DNA of 64,000 bases from Sphingomonas paucimobilis NBRC 13935 (GTDB lineage Bacteria; Pseudomonadota; Alphaproteobacteria; Sphingomonadales; Sphingomonadaceae). Position 1 is the stretch's first letter. The number at the start of each line of letters is the position of its first letter. Below the pieces are notes generated by a model that worked only from the letters and a program-made list of their open reading frames with translations, did not search any database and was not told where the DNA came from. Below, in pieces: positions 48,107 through 57,201 of the stretch. The stretch is from NCBI RefSeq assembly GCF_000739895.2, contig NZ_BBJS01000011.1:39339-103338 (forward strand). Direction: 5' to 3'. The position numbers and the translations under genes were made by a program.

Positions 48107-48533
48107 CGAAAGCCGGTTCGGCGACCAGCAGCTCAAGCTGCTGATCATCGAGGACGAGGCCTTGGTCGCCATGCTCGTTGAAGATGCGCTGACGCTTCAC
48201 GGCCATCACGTTACGGGCGTCGCCGACACGGTCGCCGCCGCGATGGAGCTGGTGGAGGCCGAGCGCCCCGATCTGGTGCTATGCGACGTCAAGCTGGCCG
48301 ATGGCGATAGCGGCATCATGGCGGCGCAGATGATCGCCGAGCGCGGCATCCCTTGTGTGTTTCTCAGCGGCAATTGCCCCGATCATGGCGGTCATCCGCT
48401 GGTCATCGGCTGCATCTCCAAGCCGTTTCGCGCGGGCACTTTGGGGGCGGCGGTCCATGCCGCCTATGTCATCGCCCGGGGCGGACATCCCAACGATCCG
48501 CCCGCCGCGCTCAGACTTTACAACGGCAATTAG
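48072..48533 (+). CDS. Single-domain response regulator
   Basis: About 153 residues with a receiver domain: acidic pair in IIEDEALVA, phospho-acceptor Asp in LVLCDVKLADGDSG, Ser in VFLSGN and Lys in CISKPF. The ATG at 48072 lies within the 3' end of the kinase gene (35-bp overlap in another frame), so both are co-expressed. The DVKLADGDSG form is typical of receivers partnered with HWE/HisKA_2 kinases in alphaproteobacteria. The output is unknown. Confidence 0.88.
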   Translation: MAASIGTVPQSDESRFGDQQLKLLIIEDEALVAMLVEDALTLHGHHVTGVADTVAAAMELVEAERPDLVLCDVKLADGDSGIMAAQMIAERGIPCVFLSGNCPDHGGHPLVIGCISKPFRAGTLGAAVHAAYVIARGGHPNDPPAALRLYNGN

Positions 48534-48597
48534 GGACGATTGCCGAGGCCGTTCATCCGGGGAAGGGGGCGGGCTTATGCCGCGATCAGGGCAGGAT

Positions 48598-49059
48598 TTA
48601 GCGACCGGTAGCCCAAGAGCCCGGCAAATCCTCGACCTCGGCGGCGATCGCGTCTTCCAGCTTGGCCAGGATATGGTCGAGTTGCGCGGCTTCCTCGTCG
48701 GTCAGCGTGCCAAAGGCGAGGTCGACGATCTCGCGGCGCAGCGGCTCGGTCTGCTCCAGCACCTGTCGGCCCATATCGGTGATGTCCAGCCGCTTGGCGC
48801 GCCGGTCGGCCGGATCGGGCACGCGCCGCACCAGCCCGTCGCGCTCCATCGTATCGATCGCCTGGGTCACGGTACGCGGCGCCAAGCTGAAGCATTCGGC
48901 AATGTCGGCGGCGCGGACCGGCGCGTGCTTGTTCATGAACATCAGCATCTTGGCACGCGCCAGCGATGCCCCCTGCGCCGCCATGCGCCGGTCGAGCAGT
49001 CGATGAAGACGCATGTACAGGCGGCCATAGCGTACGAGCAGGGGTTCGCGGGTCTGCAT
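48598..49059 (-). CDS. MarR-family transcription regulator
   Basis: 153 residues. The winged helix is visible: APVRAADIAECFSLAPRTVT, DTMERDGLVRRVPDPADRRA and KRLDITDMGRQVLE. It is divergent from an EmrA/EmrB/TolC-type efflux set, the usual target of such repressors. The ATG at 49059 is chosen because the DNA-binding helices sit at the normal distance from it. An inverted repeat lies between the genes. Confidence 0.92.
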   Translation of the reverse strand: MQTREPLLVRYGRLYMRLHRLLDRRMAAQGASLARAKMLMFMNKHAPVRAADIAECFSLAPRTVTQAIDTMERDGLVRRVPDPADRRAKRLDITDMGRQVLEQTEPLRREIVDLAFGTLTDEEAAQLDHILAKLEDAIAAEVEDLPGSWATGR

Positions 49060-49073
49060 AATATGAGGTAGCT

Positions 49074-49096
49074 CAATAAATGGTCTTGCCTTATTG
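49074..49096. promoter_or_regulatory. Candidate MarR operator
   Basis: CAATAA (49074-49079) and TTATTG (49091-49096) form an inverted repeat with an 11-bp spacer, 15 bp before the MarR start and 60 bp before emrA. AT-rich, symmetric sites are typical MarR targets. Confidence 0.38.
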
Positions 49097-49155
49097 TGCA
49101 AGTGCGAGCAAATGCACCATCAAGTTCTATTGATTCCATCGACAGGGAGGCCGGC

Positions 49156-50352
49156 ATGGCCGACGCTAACCAAGTAAATGACGGCCAGGAAGACGCCGCA
49201 ACCCACGTGCCGCAGGACGATGCGGCCGAGGTCGCATCGCCGCAGAAGAAGCGGCGTATCCGGGTCATTCTGCTTGTCGTGGCCGCCATCGCGATTATCG
49301 GCGGGGTGTTCTGGTATGCGCGCTACAAGAGCGTTGGCCAGTATATGCAGTCGACCAACGACGCCTTCATCCAGGCGGACGCAGTGACCGTGGCGCCGAA
49401 GGTGTCCGGCTATGTCGACAAGGTGTTCGTCGGCGAGAATCAGGACGTCAAGGCCGGCCAGCCGCTGCTTCAGATCGACACGCGCGATTATAGCGCGCAG
49501 ACCGCGCAGATTCAGGCGCAGATCGGCGTCGCACGCGCCAATGCCGAGGGCGTTCAGGCGCAGATCCGCGAGCAGCAGGCCGCGATCGACCGCGCCCGCG
49601 CCGAGCTTCGCGCCGCGCAGAGCGATGCCGCCTTCGCCCAGGCCGAAGTGACGCGCTACACTCCGCTCGCCGCCTCGGGGGCGGAGAGCCGCGAGCGCCT
49701 GTCGCAGCTTCAGAACCAGGCACGCCAGGCCAATGCCCGCGTCGCCAGTGCCTCCGCCGCGCTCGCCGCTGCGCAGCGCCGCGTCGGCACACTGAATGCC
49801 CAGGTGCAGCAGGCCCGCTCGCAGGGCCAGGCCGCCAAGGCGCAGCTCGATGCCGCCGAGGTCAATCTGGGTTCGACCCTGATCCGCGCCTCGATCGCGG
49901 GCCGTGTCGGCAACAAGACGGTGCGTGTCGGCCAGTTCGTACAGGCCGGCACCCGTACCATGTCGATCGTGCCCGTCAGCCAGCTTTATATCGAGGCGAA
50001 CTTCAAGGAAACGCAACTGGGCCTGATGCGCCCCGGCCAGCCGGTGAAGATCGAGGTGGATGCGCTGCCCGATGTCGAGATCAAGGGCCATGTCGAAAGC
50101 GTGGCACCGGGCACCGGCGCGCAATTCTCGCTGTTGCCACCGCAGAATGCGACCGGCAACTTCACCAAGATCGTCCAGCGCGTGCCTGTCCGCATCGCGG
50201 TCGACGCCGATCCGCAGACGCGCAGCCTGCTCGTCCCCGGCATGTCGGTCGAGGTGGTCGTCGACACCCGCTCGGCCAAGGGTGCTTTGAAGCGCATCGC
50301 CGAGCAGCAGGACCAGCATAACGAAGCGCGGGAGGGGGCGCAGGGCCGGTGA
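49156..50352 (+). CDS. emrA: Efflux membrane fusion protein, EmrA/HlyD family
   Basis: 398 residues bridging the inner-membrane pump and outer-membrane channel. One N-terminal membrane helix (RVILLVVAAIAIIGGVFWYA), a lipoyl-like domain (VAPKVSGYVDKVFVGENQDV), a long alanine/glutamine-rich coiled coil (about 110-240), and a beta-barrel part with IRASIAGRVGNKTVRVGQFV. AGGGAGG lies 5 bp before the ATG. Its stop overlaps the next gene by 4 bp (GTGA). Confidence 0.9.
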   Translation: MADANQVNDGQEDAATHVPQDDAAEVASPQKKRRIRVILLVVAAIAIIGGVFWYARYKSVGQYMQSTNDAFIQADAVTVAPKVSGYVDKVFVGENQDVKAGQPLLQIDTRDYSAQTAQIQAQIGVARANAEGVQAQIREQQAAIDRARAELRAAQSDAAFAQAEVTRYTPLAASGAESRERLSQLQNQARQANARVASASAALAAAQRRVGTLNAQVQQARSQGQAAKAQLDAAEVNLGSTLIRASIAGRVGNKTVRVGQFVQAGTRTMSIVPVSQLYIEANFKETQLGLMRPGQPVKIEVDALPDVEIKGHVESVAPGTGAQFSLLPPQNATGNFTKIVQRVPVRIAVDADPQTRSLLVPGMSVEVVVDTRSAKGALKRIAEQQDQHNEAREGAQGR

Positions 50353-51938
50353 GCGCCGCTGCGGCCCCCGCCCGGGGCGGCCCGGCCAAGGCACCTGCCC
50401 GTGCGAGTGGCGGTGCCCCGGCCAAGGCCGACCTGACCGCCTGGCTGGCCGTCGCGGCGGGCAGCATCGGCGCGCTGATGGCGACGCTCGACATCTCGAT
50501 CGTCAATTCCGCGCTCCCCACCATCCAGGGCGAGATCGGCGCGAGCGGGACGGAGGGGACGTGGATCGCGACCTCCTATCTGGTCGCCGAGATCATCATC
50601 ATCCCGCTGTCGGCCTGGCTCGAGCGCTTGCTTGGCCTGCGCACCTTCCTGCTGATCGCCTCGATCCTGTTCACGGCCTTTTCGGTGCTGTGCGGGCTTT
50701 CGACCAATTTGACGATGATGATCATCGGTCGCGCGGGGCAGGGGATTACGGGTGGCGCGCTGATCCCGACCGCGCTCACCATCATCGCCACCCGCCTGCC
50801 GCGCGAGCAGCAGCCGATCGGGACCGCCTTTTTCGGCGTCACCGCCATTCTCGGCCCCGTCATGGGGCCGTTGATCGGTGGCTGGCTGACCGAGAATATC
50901 AGCTGGCATTATGCCTTTTTCCTGAACGTGCCGGTCGGGGCGATCCTGGTCACATTGCTGCTCGTCGGCCTGCCGCACCAGAAGCCGCATCTGTCGGAGC
51001 TGTTGAAGGCCGACTGGCTGGGCATTGCCGGCCTTGCTTTGGGGTTGGGCGGCCTGACCGTCGTGCTGGAAGAAGGCCAACGCGAGCAGTGGTTCGAGTC
51101 GCGTGAAATCATCGAGCTGACCATCCTGTCGATCATCGGCTTCGGCCTGTTGTTCGCCGGCCAGTTCGTCGCGTCGCGGCCCGTCATCCGGCTGAAGCTG
51201 CTCCTCGACCGCCAGTTCGGCAGCGTGGTCATCATGGGCATCGTGCTGGGCATGGTGCTCTACGGTACCTCCTATGTGATCCCGCAGTTCCTGGCCGCGA
51301 TCGCCGGTTATAACGCGTTCCAGGCGGGCAAGGTGGTGCTGCTCAGCGGCATTCCCAGCCTGATCATGATGCCCTTCACTCCGTTCCTGATCAAAAAGGT
51401 CGATATCCGTATCGCGGTGGCGCTGGGGCTGGGCATCATGGCGCTGAGCGCAGGGATCGACACCGTGCTGACGGCGGACTCGACCGGCAGTTCGTTCACC
51501 GACTCCCAGTTGTTGCGCGGCGTCGGCACCATCCTAGGCATGTTGTTCCTGAACCAGGCGGCAATCTCCTCGGTGCCGCCCGAACAGGCCGGTGACGCCG
51601 CCGGGCTGTTCAGCGCAGCGCGCAATCTGGGCGGCTCCTTCGCCTTGGCCGGTATCGCGACCGTCCAGGACCAGCGCAGCTTCCTGCACGAGCGGCGTCT
51701 GGAGGAATCGCTGTCGGCCAATGCCCAGTCGGTGCAGGACTGGCTTACCGGGCTGACCCAGCAATTCGGCAGTACCGAGGCGGCCTATCGCATGATCGGC
51801 AATACCATCCGGCAACAGGCGCTGGTGATGACCTATAACGACCTGTTCTGGATTTTGTGCGTGGGCATCCTGATGGTGATGCCGCTCGTCCTCTTCCTCC
51901 GCCCGCTGCCCCAGGGCGGCCCCGTGGCGATGCATTGA
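50349..51938 (+). CDS. emrB: Multidrug efflux MFS transporter, EmrB/QacA (DHA2) family
   Basis: 529 residues with about 14 membrane helices and an Ala-rich cytoplasmic N-terminus. The DHA2 signatures are present: motif D1-like LMATLDISIVNSALPTIQ, motif A-like WLERLLGLRTF and motif C GVTAILGPVMGPLIGGWL. It should export hydrophobic drugs or other toxic molecules by proton antiport. It starts at a GTG overlapping the emrA stop and is followed 5 bp later by the outer-membrane channel gene. Confidence 0.92.
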   Translation: MSAAAAPARGGPAKAPARASGGAPAKADLTAWLAVAAGSIGALMATLDISIVNSALPTIQGEIGASGTEGTWIATSYLVAEIIIIPLSAWLERLLGLRTFLLIASILFTAFSVLCGLSTNLTMMIIGRAGQGITGGALIPTALTIIATRLPREQQPIGTAFFGVTAILGPVMGPLIGGWLTENISWHYAFFLNVPVGAILVTLLLVGLPHQKPHLSELLKADWLGIAGLALGLGGLTVVLEEGQREQWFESREIIELTILSIIGFGLLFAGQFVASRPVIRLKLLLDRQFGSVVIMGIVLGMVLYGTSYVIPQFLAAIAGYNAFQAGKVVLLSGIPSLIMMPFTPFLIKKVDIRIAVALGLGIMALSAGIDTVLTADSTGSSFTDSQLLRGVGTILGMLFLNQAAISSVPPEQAGDAAGLFSAARNLGGSFALAGIATVQDQRSFLHERRLEESLSANAQSVQDWLTGLTQQFGSTEAAYRMIGNTIRQQALVMTYNDLFWILCVGILMVMPLVLFLRPLPQGGPVAMH

Positions 51939-51943
51939 GACCC

Positions 51944-53440
51944 ATGATGCGCAAGCAGCTTTCCCTGATTCCGCTCCTCCTGCTGGGGGCCTGCACCGTC
52001 GGGCCCAATTATGCGGGACCTCCCAAGGGTGTCGGTTCGGCGGCGCAACCGCCCGCCGGCTTCGCCCGCGCCGATGCCAGCGTCGCGACGACCGCACCTG
52101 CGGTCGCCGAGTGGTGGACGACGTTGAACGACCCGATGCTCACCTGGCTGGAGGAGCAGGCGCTGGCCGCCAATCCCAATGTCGCGGTGGCGCAGGCACG
52201 GTTGAAGCAGGCGCGCGCCTCGCTGCGGCTGGAGCGGGCCAATCAGGCGCCCAATGCCAATGCCAGTGCGACCTATCTCCATGCCGACCTGCCGGGGATC
52301 AATCTCGGTGGCGGGCAGCAACAGGGTGGCGGCGAGCAAGGCGGTGGCCAGGGTGGTGCCAATGGCGGTGCGGCCGGCGGTGGTTCGGGCGGACAGAGCC
52401 TCGACTTCTTCAATCTCGGCTTCGATGCGAGCTGGGAGATTGATCTGTTCGGTGGCCAGCGCCGCACGGTCGAGGCGGCCCGGGCCAATGCGGCGGCGGC
52501 GGAGGCCAATGTCGCCGACGCGCAAGTGTCGCTCAGCGCGGATGTCGCCCAGGCTTATGTCGGGCTTCGCGACGCGCAGCAGCGGCTGATCCTGGCGCGT
52601 GAGGCATCGCGGATGCAGCGCGACACGCTGAACCTGACGCAGCAGCGGTTCAACAACGGCACCGCCTCGCAGCTTGAGGTCGAGCGGCTGCGCAATCAGG
52701 TGGAAAGCACCGATGCACAGATCCTGCCGCTCTCGGCCTCGGTCGAGACCTATCTCAACGCGCTGGCCATTCTGATCGGCGAAGCGCCGGGAACGCTCGA
52801 CCAGCGCCTGGGGCAGGCGGCGCCGGTGCCCTTGCCGCCCGCGCAGGTGGCAGTGGGTGATCCGACCTCGCTGTTGCAACGCCGACCCGACATCCGCGCC
52901 GCCGAGCGCCGTCTAGCGGCGCAGACCGCCCGCATCGGCGTGGCGGAGGCGGCGAAGTTTCCGCGGCTCAACCTGATGGGAATCATCGGCATCGGCGGCA
53001 CGTCGCTCGACGCGCTGACCGATCTCGACAATCTGGTGACGCTAGGCGCGCCGATGCTCCAGTGGAACGTGCTGAACTTCGGTCGCGCCAACGCCCGTGT
53101 CGGCCAAGCCGAGGGCGCGCGGGACGAAGCGGAGGCGCAGTATCGCGGGGCGGTCCTGTCGGCGCTGCGCGATGCGGAGGATGCGCTCGCCCGGTTCCGC
53201 GCGCGTCGCAACACGGTCGCGACGCTGGCTCGGGCCAAGGCTTCGGCCGATCGCTCGGCAGTGCTGATGCAGCAACGCTACCGCGCGGGCGCCGCGACGC
53301 TGATCGACACGCTGGATGCCGAGCGGCAGCGCGTATCGGCACAGCAATCACTGTCGCAGGCGGTCGCCGGACTGACCAACGACTATGTGGCGTTGCAAAA
53401 GGCGCTCGGGCTGGGCTGGCGCGCGCCGACCGGGGCGTGA
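51944..53440 (+). CDS. Outer-membrane efflux lipoprotein, TolC/NodT family
   Basis: 498 residues. A lipoprotein signal (LSLIPLLLLGAC, lipidated Cys) is followed by the two repeated outer-membrane efflux domains (about 70-260 and 285-490). The barrel/helix motifs are visible in SLDFFNLGFDASWEIDLFGG and LQRRPDIRAAERRLAAQTAR. A glycine/glutamine-rich insert sits near 120-150. It forms the exit channel for the EmrA-EmrB type pump encoded just upstream. Confidence 0.93.
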   Translation: MMRKQLSLIPLLLLGACTVGPNYAGPPKGVGSAAQPPAGFARADASVATTAPAVAEWWTTLNDPMLTWLEEQALAANPNVAVAQARLKQARASLRLERANQAPNANASATYLHADLPGINLGGGQQQGGGEQGGGQGGANGGAAGGGSGGQSLDFFNLGFDASWEIDLFGGQRRTVEAARANAAAAEANVADAQVSLSADVAQAYVGLRDAQQRLILAREASRMQRDTLNLTQQRFNNGTASQLEVERLRNQVESTDAQILPLSASVETYLNALAILIGEAPGTLDQRLGQAAPVPLPPAQVAVGDPTSLLQRRPDIRAAERRLAAQTARIGVAEAAKFPRLNLMGIIGIGGTSLDALTDLDNLVTLGAPMLQWNVLNFGRANARVGQAEGARDEAEAQYRGAVLSALRDAEDALARFRARRNTVATLARAKASADRSAVLMQQRYRAGAATLIDTLDAERQRVSAQQSLSQAVAGLTNDYVALQKALGLGWRAPTGA

Positions 53441-53810
53441 TCCTTCGCGATTAATATTGCGGCACCCACGGGTTGAACGGAGCCCATCGGATCAATCGCC
53501 GCCAGGGTCACGCGTCCTCCCTGATGGGGATCGTTGCGAAGCTTGATCTTCTTCATGTGCTCCACCCCGGCGAAGGCCGGGGTCCAGTCGCGACGCGATG
53601 GGGCGGCTTACCGGCGTTTACCCAACTGGATCTTGGCCTTCGCCGGAATGGTGTGGCCGGTTTTGCACCGACCTCCCGTAAGGGGATAGGACCAGCGAAG
53701 CTGGAGGGGCGCCGCACGCCTTGAATGTACTACGCTCGCGATCGCTGACGCTCCTCCGTCAGGGCTTCGCCCTGCTATCTCGCCTTCCAGGGGGGATATG
53801 CACCGGCCTT
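53441..53810. repeat. Gene-free stretch with several stem-loops (second repeat family)
   Basis: No credible gene lies in these 370 bp. They hold CCCCGG-CGAAGG-CCGGGG (53565-53582). An inverted partner at 53625-53650 (ACTGGATCTTGGCCTTCGCC) mirrors 53565-53588. Smaller hairpins are CTGACG/CGTCAG (53745-53762) and AGGG/CCCT around CTTCG (53761-53773). The CCGGCGAAGGCCGG motif is of a kind often repeated in alphaproteobacterial genomes. It separates the efflux operon from the convergent MerR gene. Confidence 0.6.
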
Positions 53811-54203
53811 TCACACCTTCTCGGCCGCGCCGATTCGCTCATGCGCTTCGCGTTCGATCGTCTCCAGTTCCTCGACCGTCTGGATGAGCGCCGTCATTTG
53901 CTGGCGTAGCTCGTCGATACGCTCGCGGCATCGCTCGGCCAGCACGCGCATCTGTTCGACATGCTGAGGATCGGCGTCGTAGAGCCGCAAAAACTCCTCG
54001 ATCTCGCGCAGCGAAAAGCCCAGCCGCTTGCCGCGCAGGATCAATTGCATCCGGCCCGTTTCGCGCTTCGAATAGACACGCGCGGTGCCGACGCGGCGCG
54101 GCTCGATCAGGCCGCGATCCTCGTAGAAGCGCAATGTCCGCGTCGTCACACCCAGGCTGTTGGCCACATCCTGGATGCCGCGCAACTCCTCTTCGTCACT
54201 CAC
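53811..54203 (-). CDS. MerR-family transcription regulator (LiuR/fatty-acid type)
   Basis: 130 residues. The N-terminal MerR helix-turn-helix reads GIQDVANSLGVTTRTLRFYE, then RGLIEPRRVGTARVYS. A dimerisation coiled coil follows (about 80-125). There is no cysteine metal site, so it is not a metal sensor. It starts at a GTG inside the stop of the acyl-CoA ligase gene. MerR regulators of this size control acyl-CoA and branched-chain amino acid degradation, which fits the context. Confidence 0.86.
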   Translation of the reverse strand: MSDEEELRGIQDVANSLGVTTRTLRFYEDRGLIEPRRVGTARVYSKRETGRMQLILRGKRLGFSLREIEEFLRLYDADPQHVEQMRVLAERCRERIDELRQQMTALIQTVEELETIEREAHERIGAAEKV

Positions 54204-55921
54204 CCTGTCGTTCCCCCACCCGCAGCCGCCTTGGCGGCCGCCTTCGCCAGTTCTTCCTCGACCAGTTCCTTTTTCGACAATTTGCCGATCAAGGTCTTGG
54301 GCAGGCTCTTGCGGATTTCGACCTCGCGGGGAAGCTCGATCTTGCTGACCTTGTCCTGTAGAAATACACGCAATTCCGTAGGGGAAACCTCATGGTCCGG
54401 GGTCAGAGTGACAAAGGCCTTGGGCGACTGGCCACGATAGGCATCGGGCACGCCGATCACGACCGCCTCGGCGACGGCGGGATGCTCGTACAGCGCTTCC
54501 TCGATCATACGCGGATAGACGTTATAGCCGCCGCACAGGATCACGTCCTTGATCCGGTCGACGATGAACAGATAACCGTCCTCGTCGAGATAGCCGACAT
54601 CGCCCGTGCGCAGCGCGCCGTCGATAAAGACCTGCTCGCTCTCCGCCGGCTTGTTCCAATAGCCGGACATCACCTGTGGCCCGCGCGCGCAGATTTCGCC
54701 GACCTCACCCGGCGGCATCAGCCGGTCGGGATTGTCGCGGTCGCGGATCTCGATCGTGGTGCCGGGGAAGGGGAGGCCGGCCGACCCGCCCTTATTCTCA
54801 CCGGTCAGCGGGTTGCAGGTGATAATCGGCGACGCTTCCGACAGGCCATAGCCCTCGACCAGCTTGCCGCCGGTCGTCGTCTCGAACGCGACGCGCACCT
54901 CGGCGGGAAGCGGCGCACCGCCCGAGATACAGGCCTTGATCGCCGACAGGTCGACGCTGCGTGCCTCGGCCACGCCCGCGATCGCATTGTAGATGGTGGG
55001 GACGGCCGGGAAATAGGTCGGCTTGCTGCGCGCGATGGTCCTGAGCACCTGATCCAGCTCGAACCGGGGCAGCAGGATCATCTCGGCGCCGACGCGGATG
55101 GCGAAGCTGAGCACCGTGGTGAGCGCGAAGACGTGGAAGAGGGGCAGGACGCCCAGGATACGTTCCTCGCCGATCGCCTCCTCGCCGCCGGTGTGCACCA
55201 CCATCGCATCGGCATTGGCGATCAGATTGGCATGGGACAGCATCGCCGCCTTGGGGCTGCCGGTGGTGCCGCCGGTATATTGCAGCACGGCCACGTCGTC
55301 GGGCTTGGCGGAGACGGGGCTGGTCTGGGTGCCCCGCTTCATCATCTGCGCGAAGGTCAGGTGGCGGGGGGCGGGGCCCGGCTTGGCGATCATCGAGCGC
55401 TTGAGCAGCCGATAGGCCCAGCCCTTCACGACCGGCAGGGCGTCGGCGACGGGGCAGGCGATGACATGGCGCAACGCCAATTTGTCGGCGGCCTTGCTGA
55501 CCCGTTCATAGATGTCGGGAATGTCACAGGTCGCGATGATCTCCGCGCCCGAGTCCTCCAGAAGATGGCACAGCTCGCGCTCGACATAGAGCGGGTTGAC
55601 GTTGACGACGATGCCACCGACCTTCAGCGTCGCGAAGAACAGGACCGGGTAATAGACGATATTGGGCAGGCAGAGCGCGACCCGCATACCCGGCTTGACC
55701 CCCAGCGCCTGAAGCCCGGCGGCGGCGCGATCGACCATGTCGCTGAGTTCGCCATAGCGGGTGATTCGACCCATGAAATCGATGGCGGGGCGATCCCGAT
55801 GCCGCCGTACCGTAGTCTCGAACATGTCGGTCAGCAACCGCGGCTCGAACGACAGTGGTCGTCCCGTCGCCTGCCCCCTGGCGCCCCCACCTCCAGCCTC
55901 TGCGACAGATCCGATCGTCAT
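54200..55921 (-). CDS. Long-chain fatty acid--CoA ligase (FadD-like, AMP-forming)
   Basis: 573 residues; it activates fatty acids with ATP and CoA. The AMP-binding motifs are complete: YTGGTTGSPKAAML, GYGLSEASPIITCNP, RTGDVGYLDEDGYLFIVDR and the C-terminal GKLSKKEL lysine. The ATG at 55921 is chosen because AAGGAG lies 9 bp upstream. It is divergent from the thiolase operon and shares 4 bp with the MerR gene. Chain-length preference cannot be read directly. Confidence 0.92.
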   Translation of the reverse strand: MTIGSVAEAGGGGARGQATGRPLSFEPRLLTDMFETTVRRHRDRPAIDFMGRITRYGELSDMVDRAAAGLQALGVKPGMRVALCLPNIVYYPVLFFATLKVGGIVVNVNPLYVERELCHLLEDSGAEIIATCDIPDIYERVSKAADKLALRHVIACPVADALPVVKGWAYRLLKRSMIAKPGPAPRHLTFAQMMKRGTQTSPVSAKPDDVAVLQYTGGTTGSPKAAMLSHANLIANADAMVVHTGGEEAIGEERILGVLPLFHVFALTTVLSFAIRVGAEMILLPRFELDQVLRTIARSKPTYFPAVPTIYNAIAGVAEARSVDLSAIKACISGGAPLPAEVRVAFETTTGGKLVEGYGLSEASPIITCNPLTGENKGGSAGLPFPGTTIEIRDRDNPDRLMPPGEVGEICARGPQVMSGYWNKPAESEQVFIDGALRTGDVGYLDEDGYLFIVDRIKDVILCGGYNVYPRMIEEALYEHPAVAEAVVIGVPDAYRGQSPKAFVTLTPDHEVSPTELRVFLQDKVSKIELPREVEIRKSLPKTLIGKLSKKELVEEELAKAAAKAAAGGGTTG

Positions 55922-56064
55922 CGTGCGGCTCTCCTTCGATATTTTTTCGACCATACCCGGTTGTCGATTGCGGTCGAGTTTCTTATGGTGTTTACGTATA
56001 GGGTAGGTAACGCACCTTAACGTGAGGCTGCAAGCCCAAAGATGACCGCACAAGAGAGGATTGG
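55922..56064. promoter_or_regulatory. Divergent control region of the fatty-acid genes
   Basis: These 143 bp must carry promoters for both the ligase/MerR and the thiolase operons. They contain ACGTATAGGG (55994-56003), which recurs exactly at 61428-61437 upstream of the DUF2147/FadL genes, and an imperfect symmetry CCTTAACGTGAGG. It is a candidate MerR site; no firm operator could be defined. Confidence 0.35.
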
Positions 56065-57201
56065 ATGACCAACATCGTGATCGCCGGCTATGCCCGCTCT
56101 CCCTTTACGCAGGCGGGCAAGGGTGCCCTGGCCCGGGTTCGCCCCGATGATATCGCCGCCCAGGTGATTCGGGGACTCATCGAGCGCAGCGGCGTCGATC
56201 CCGCCGAAATCGAGGACATCATCCTGGGCTGCGCCTTTCCCGAGGGCGAGCAGGGGATGAACGTCGCGCGGCTGATCGGCCTGCTCGCGGACTTGCCATT
56301 GTCGGTCGGCGGCATGACGGTGAACCGCTTCTGCGGATCGTCCATGTCGGCGATCCATATCGCCATGGGCCAGATCCAGATCGGCGCAGGCGAGGCCTTC
56401 ATCTGCGCCGGCATCGAGTCGATGAGCCGCGTGCCGATGGGGGGCTATAATCCGCTGCCCAACCCCGAACTCGCGGCCGCGCGGCCGGGCGCCTATATGG
56501 GCATGGGCCAGACTGCCGAGAATGTCGCGCAGAAGTATCAGATCACCCGCGCCGAACAGGAGAAGTTCGCGGTCGCCAGCCAGAAGAAGGCCGCCGAGGC
56601 CCGCGCCGCCGGGCGTCTGGCCGATGAGATCGTGCCGATCCACACCAAGGCGGGCGATGTCACCGAGGACGGTCTGATCCGTCCCGACACGACCGAGGAA
56701 GTCCTGTCCGGCCTGAAGCCTGCCTTCGACAAGGACGGTACGGTGACGGCGGGTACCGCGTCGCCGCTGACCGATGGCGCGGCGGCGGTACTCGTTACCT
56801 CGGAAGAGTTCGCCAAGAAACATGGTCTGAAAATCTTGGCCCGTATCAAGTCGGTCGGTATTTCGGGCTGCGAGCCTGAGACGATGGGCCTCGGCCCGAT
56901 CGGTTCGTCCAAGAAGGCGCTGGCGCGCGCGGGCGTGTCGGCCAGCGACCTCGACGTGGTCGAGATCAACGAAGCCTTTGCCAGCCAGGCGATCGCCTGC
57001 ATCCGCGATCTGGGCCTCAAGGACGAGACGATCAACAAGGATGGCGGCGCGATAGCGATCGGCCATCCTCTGGGCGCCACCGGCGCGCGCATCGTCGGCA
57101 AGGCAGCCGCGCTGCTGGCACGTGACGGCGGCCACTATGCGCTTGCCACCCAGTGCATCGGCGGCGGGCAGGGCATCGCCACGGTTCTGGAGCGTGCATG
57201 A
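56065..57201 (+). CDS. Acetyl-CoA acyltransferase (thiolase)
   Basis: 378 residues. It cleaves 3-ketoacyl-CoA in the last step of beta-oxidation. The thiolase residues are present: active-site Cys90 in VNRFCGSSMSA, His334 in AIAIGHPLGATGA, and Cys364 in TQCIGGGQG. The family NEAFA motif is VVEINEAFASQAIA. GAGAGG lies 5 bp before the ATG. Its stop overlaps the next gene's ATG. A biosynthetic acetyl-CoA acetyltransferase is possible from sequence, but the operon supports beta-oxidation. Confidence 0.92.
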   Translation: MTNIVIAGYARSPFTQAGKGALARVRPDDIAAQVIRGLIERSGVDPAEIEDIILGCAFPEGEQGMNVARLIGLLADLPLSVGGMTVNRFCGSSMSAIHIAMGQIQIGAGEAFICAGIESMSRVPMGGYNPLPNPELAAARPGAYMGMGQTAENVAQKYQITRAEQEKFAVASQKKAAEARAAGRLADEIVPIHTKAGDVTEDGLIRPDTTEEVLSGLKPAFDKDGTVTAGTASPLTDGAAAVLVTSEEFAKKHGLKILARIKSVGISGCEPETMGLGPIGSSKKALARAGVSASDLDVVEINEAFASQAIACIRDLGLKDETINKDGGAIAIGHPLGATGARIVGKAAALLARDGGHYALATQCIGGGQGIATVLERA

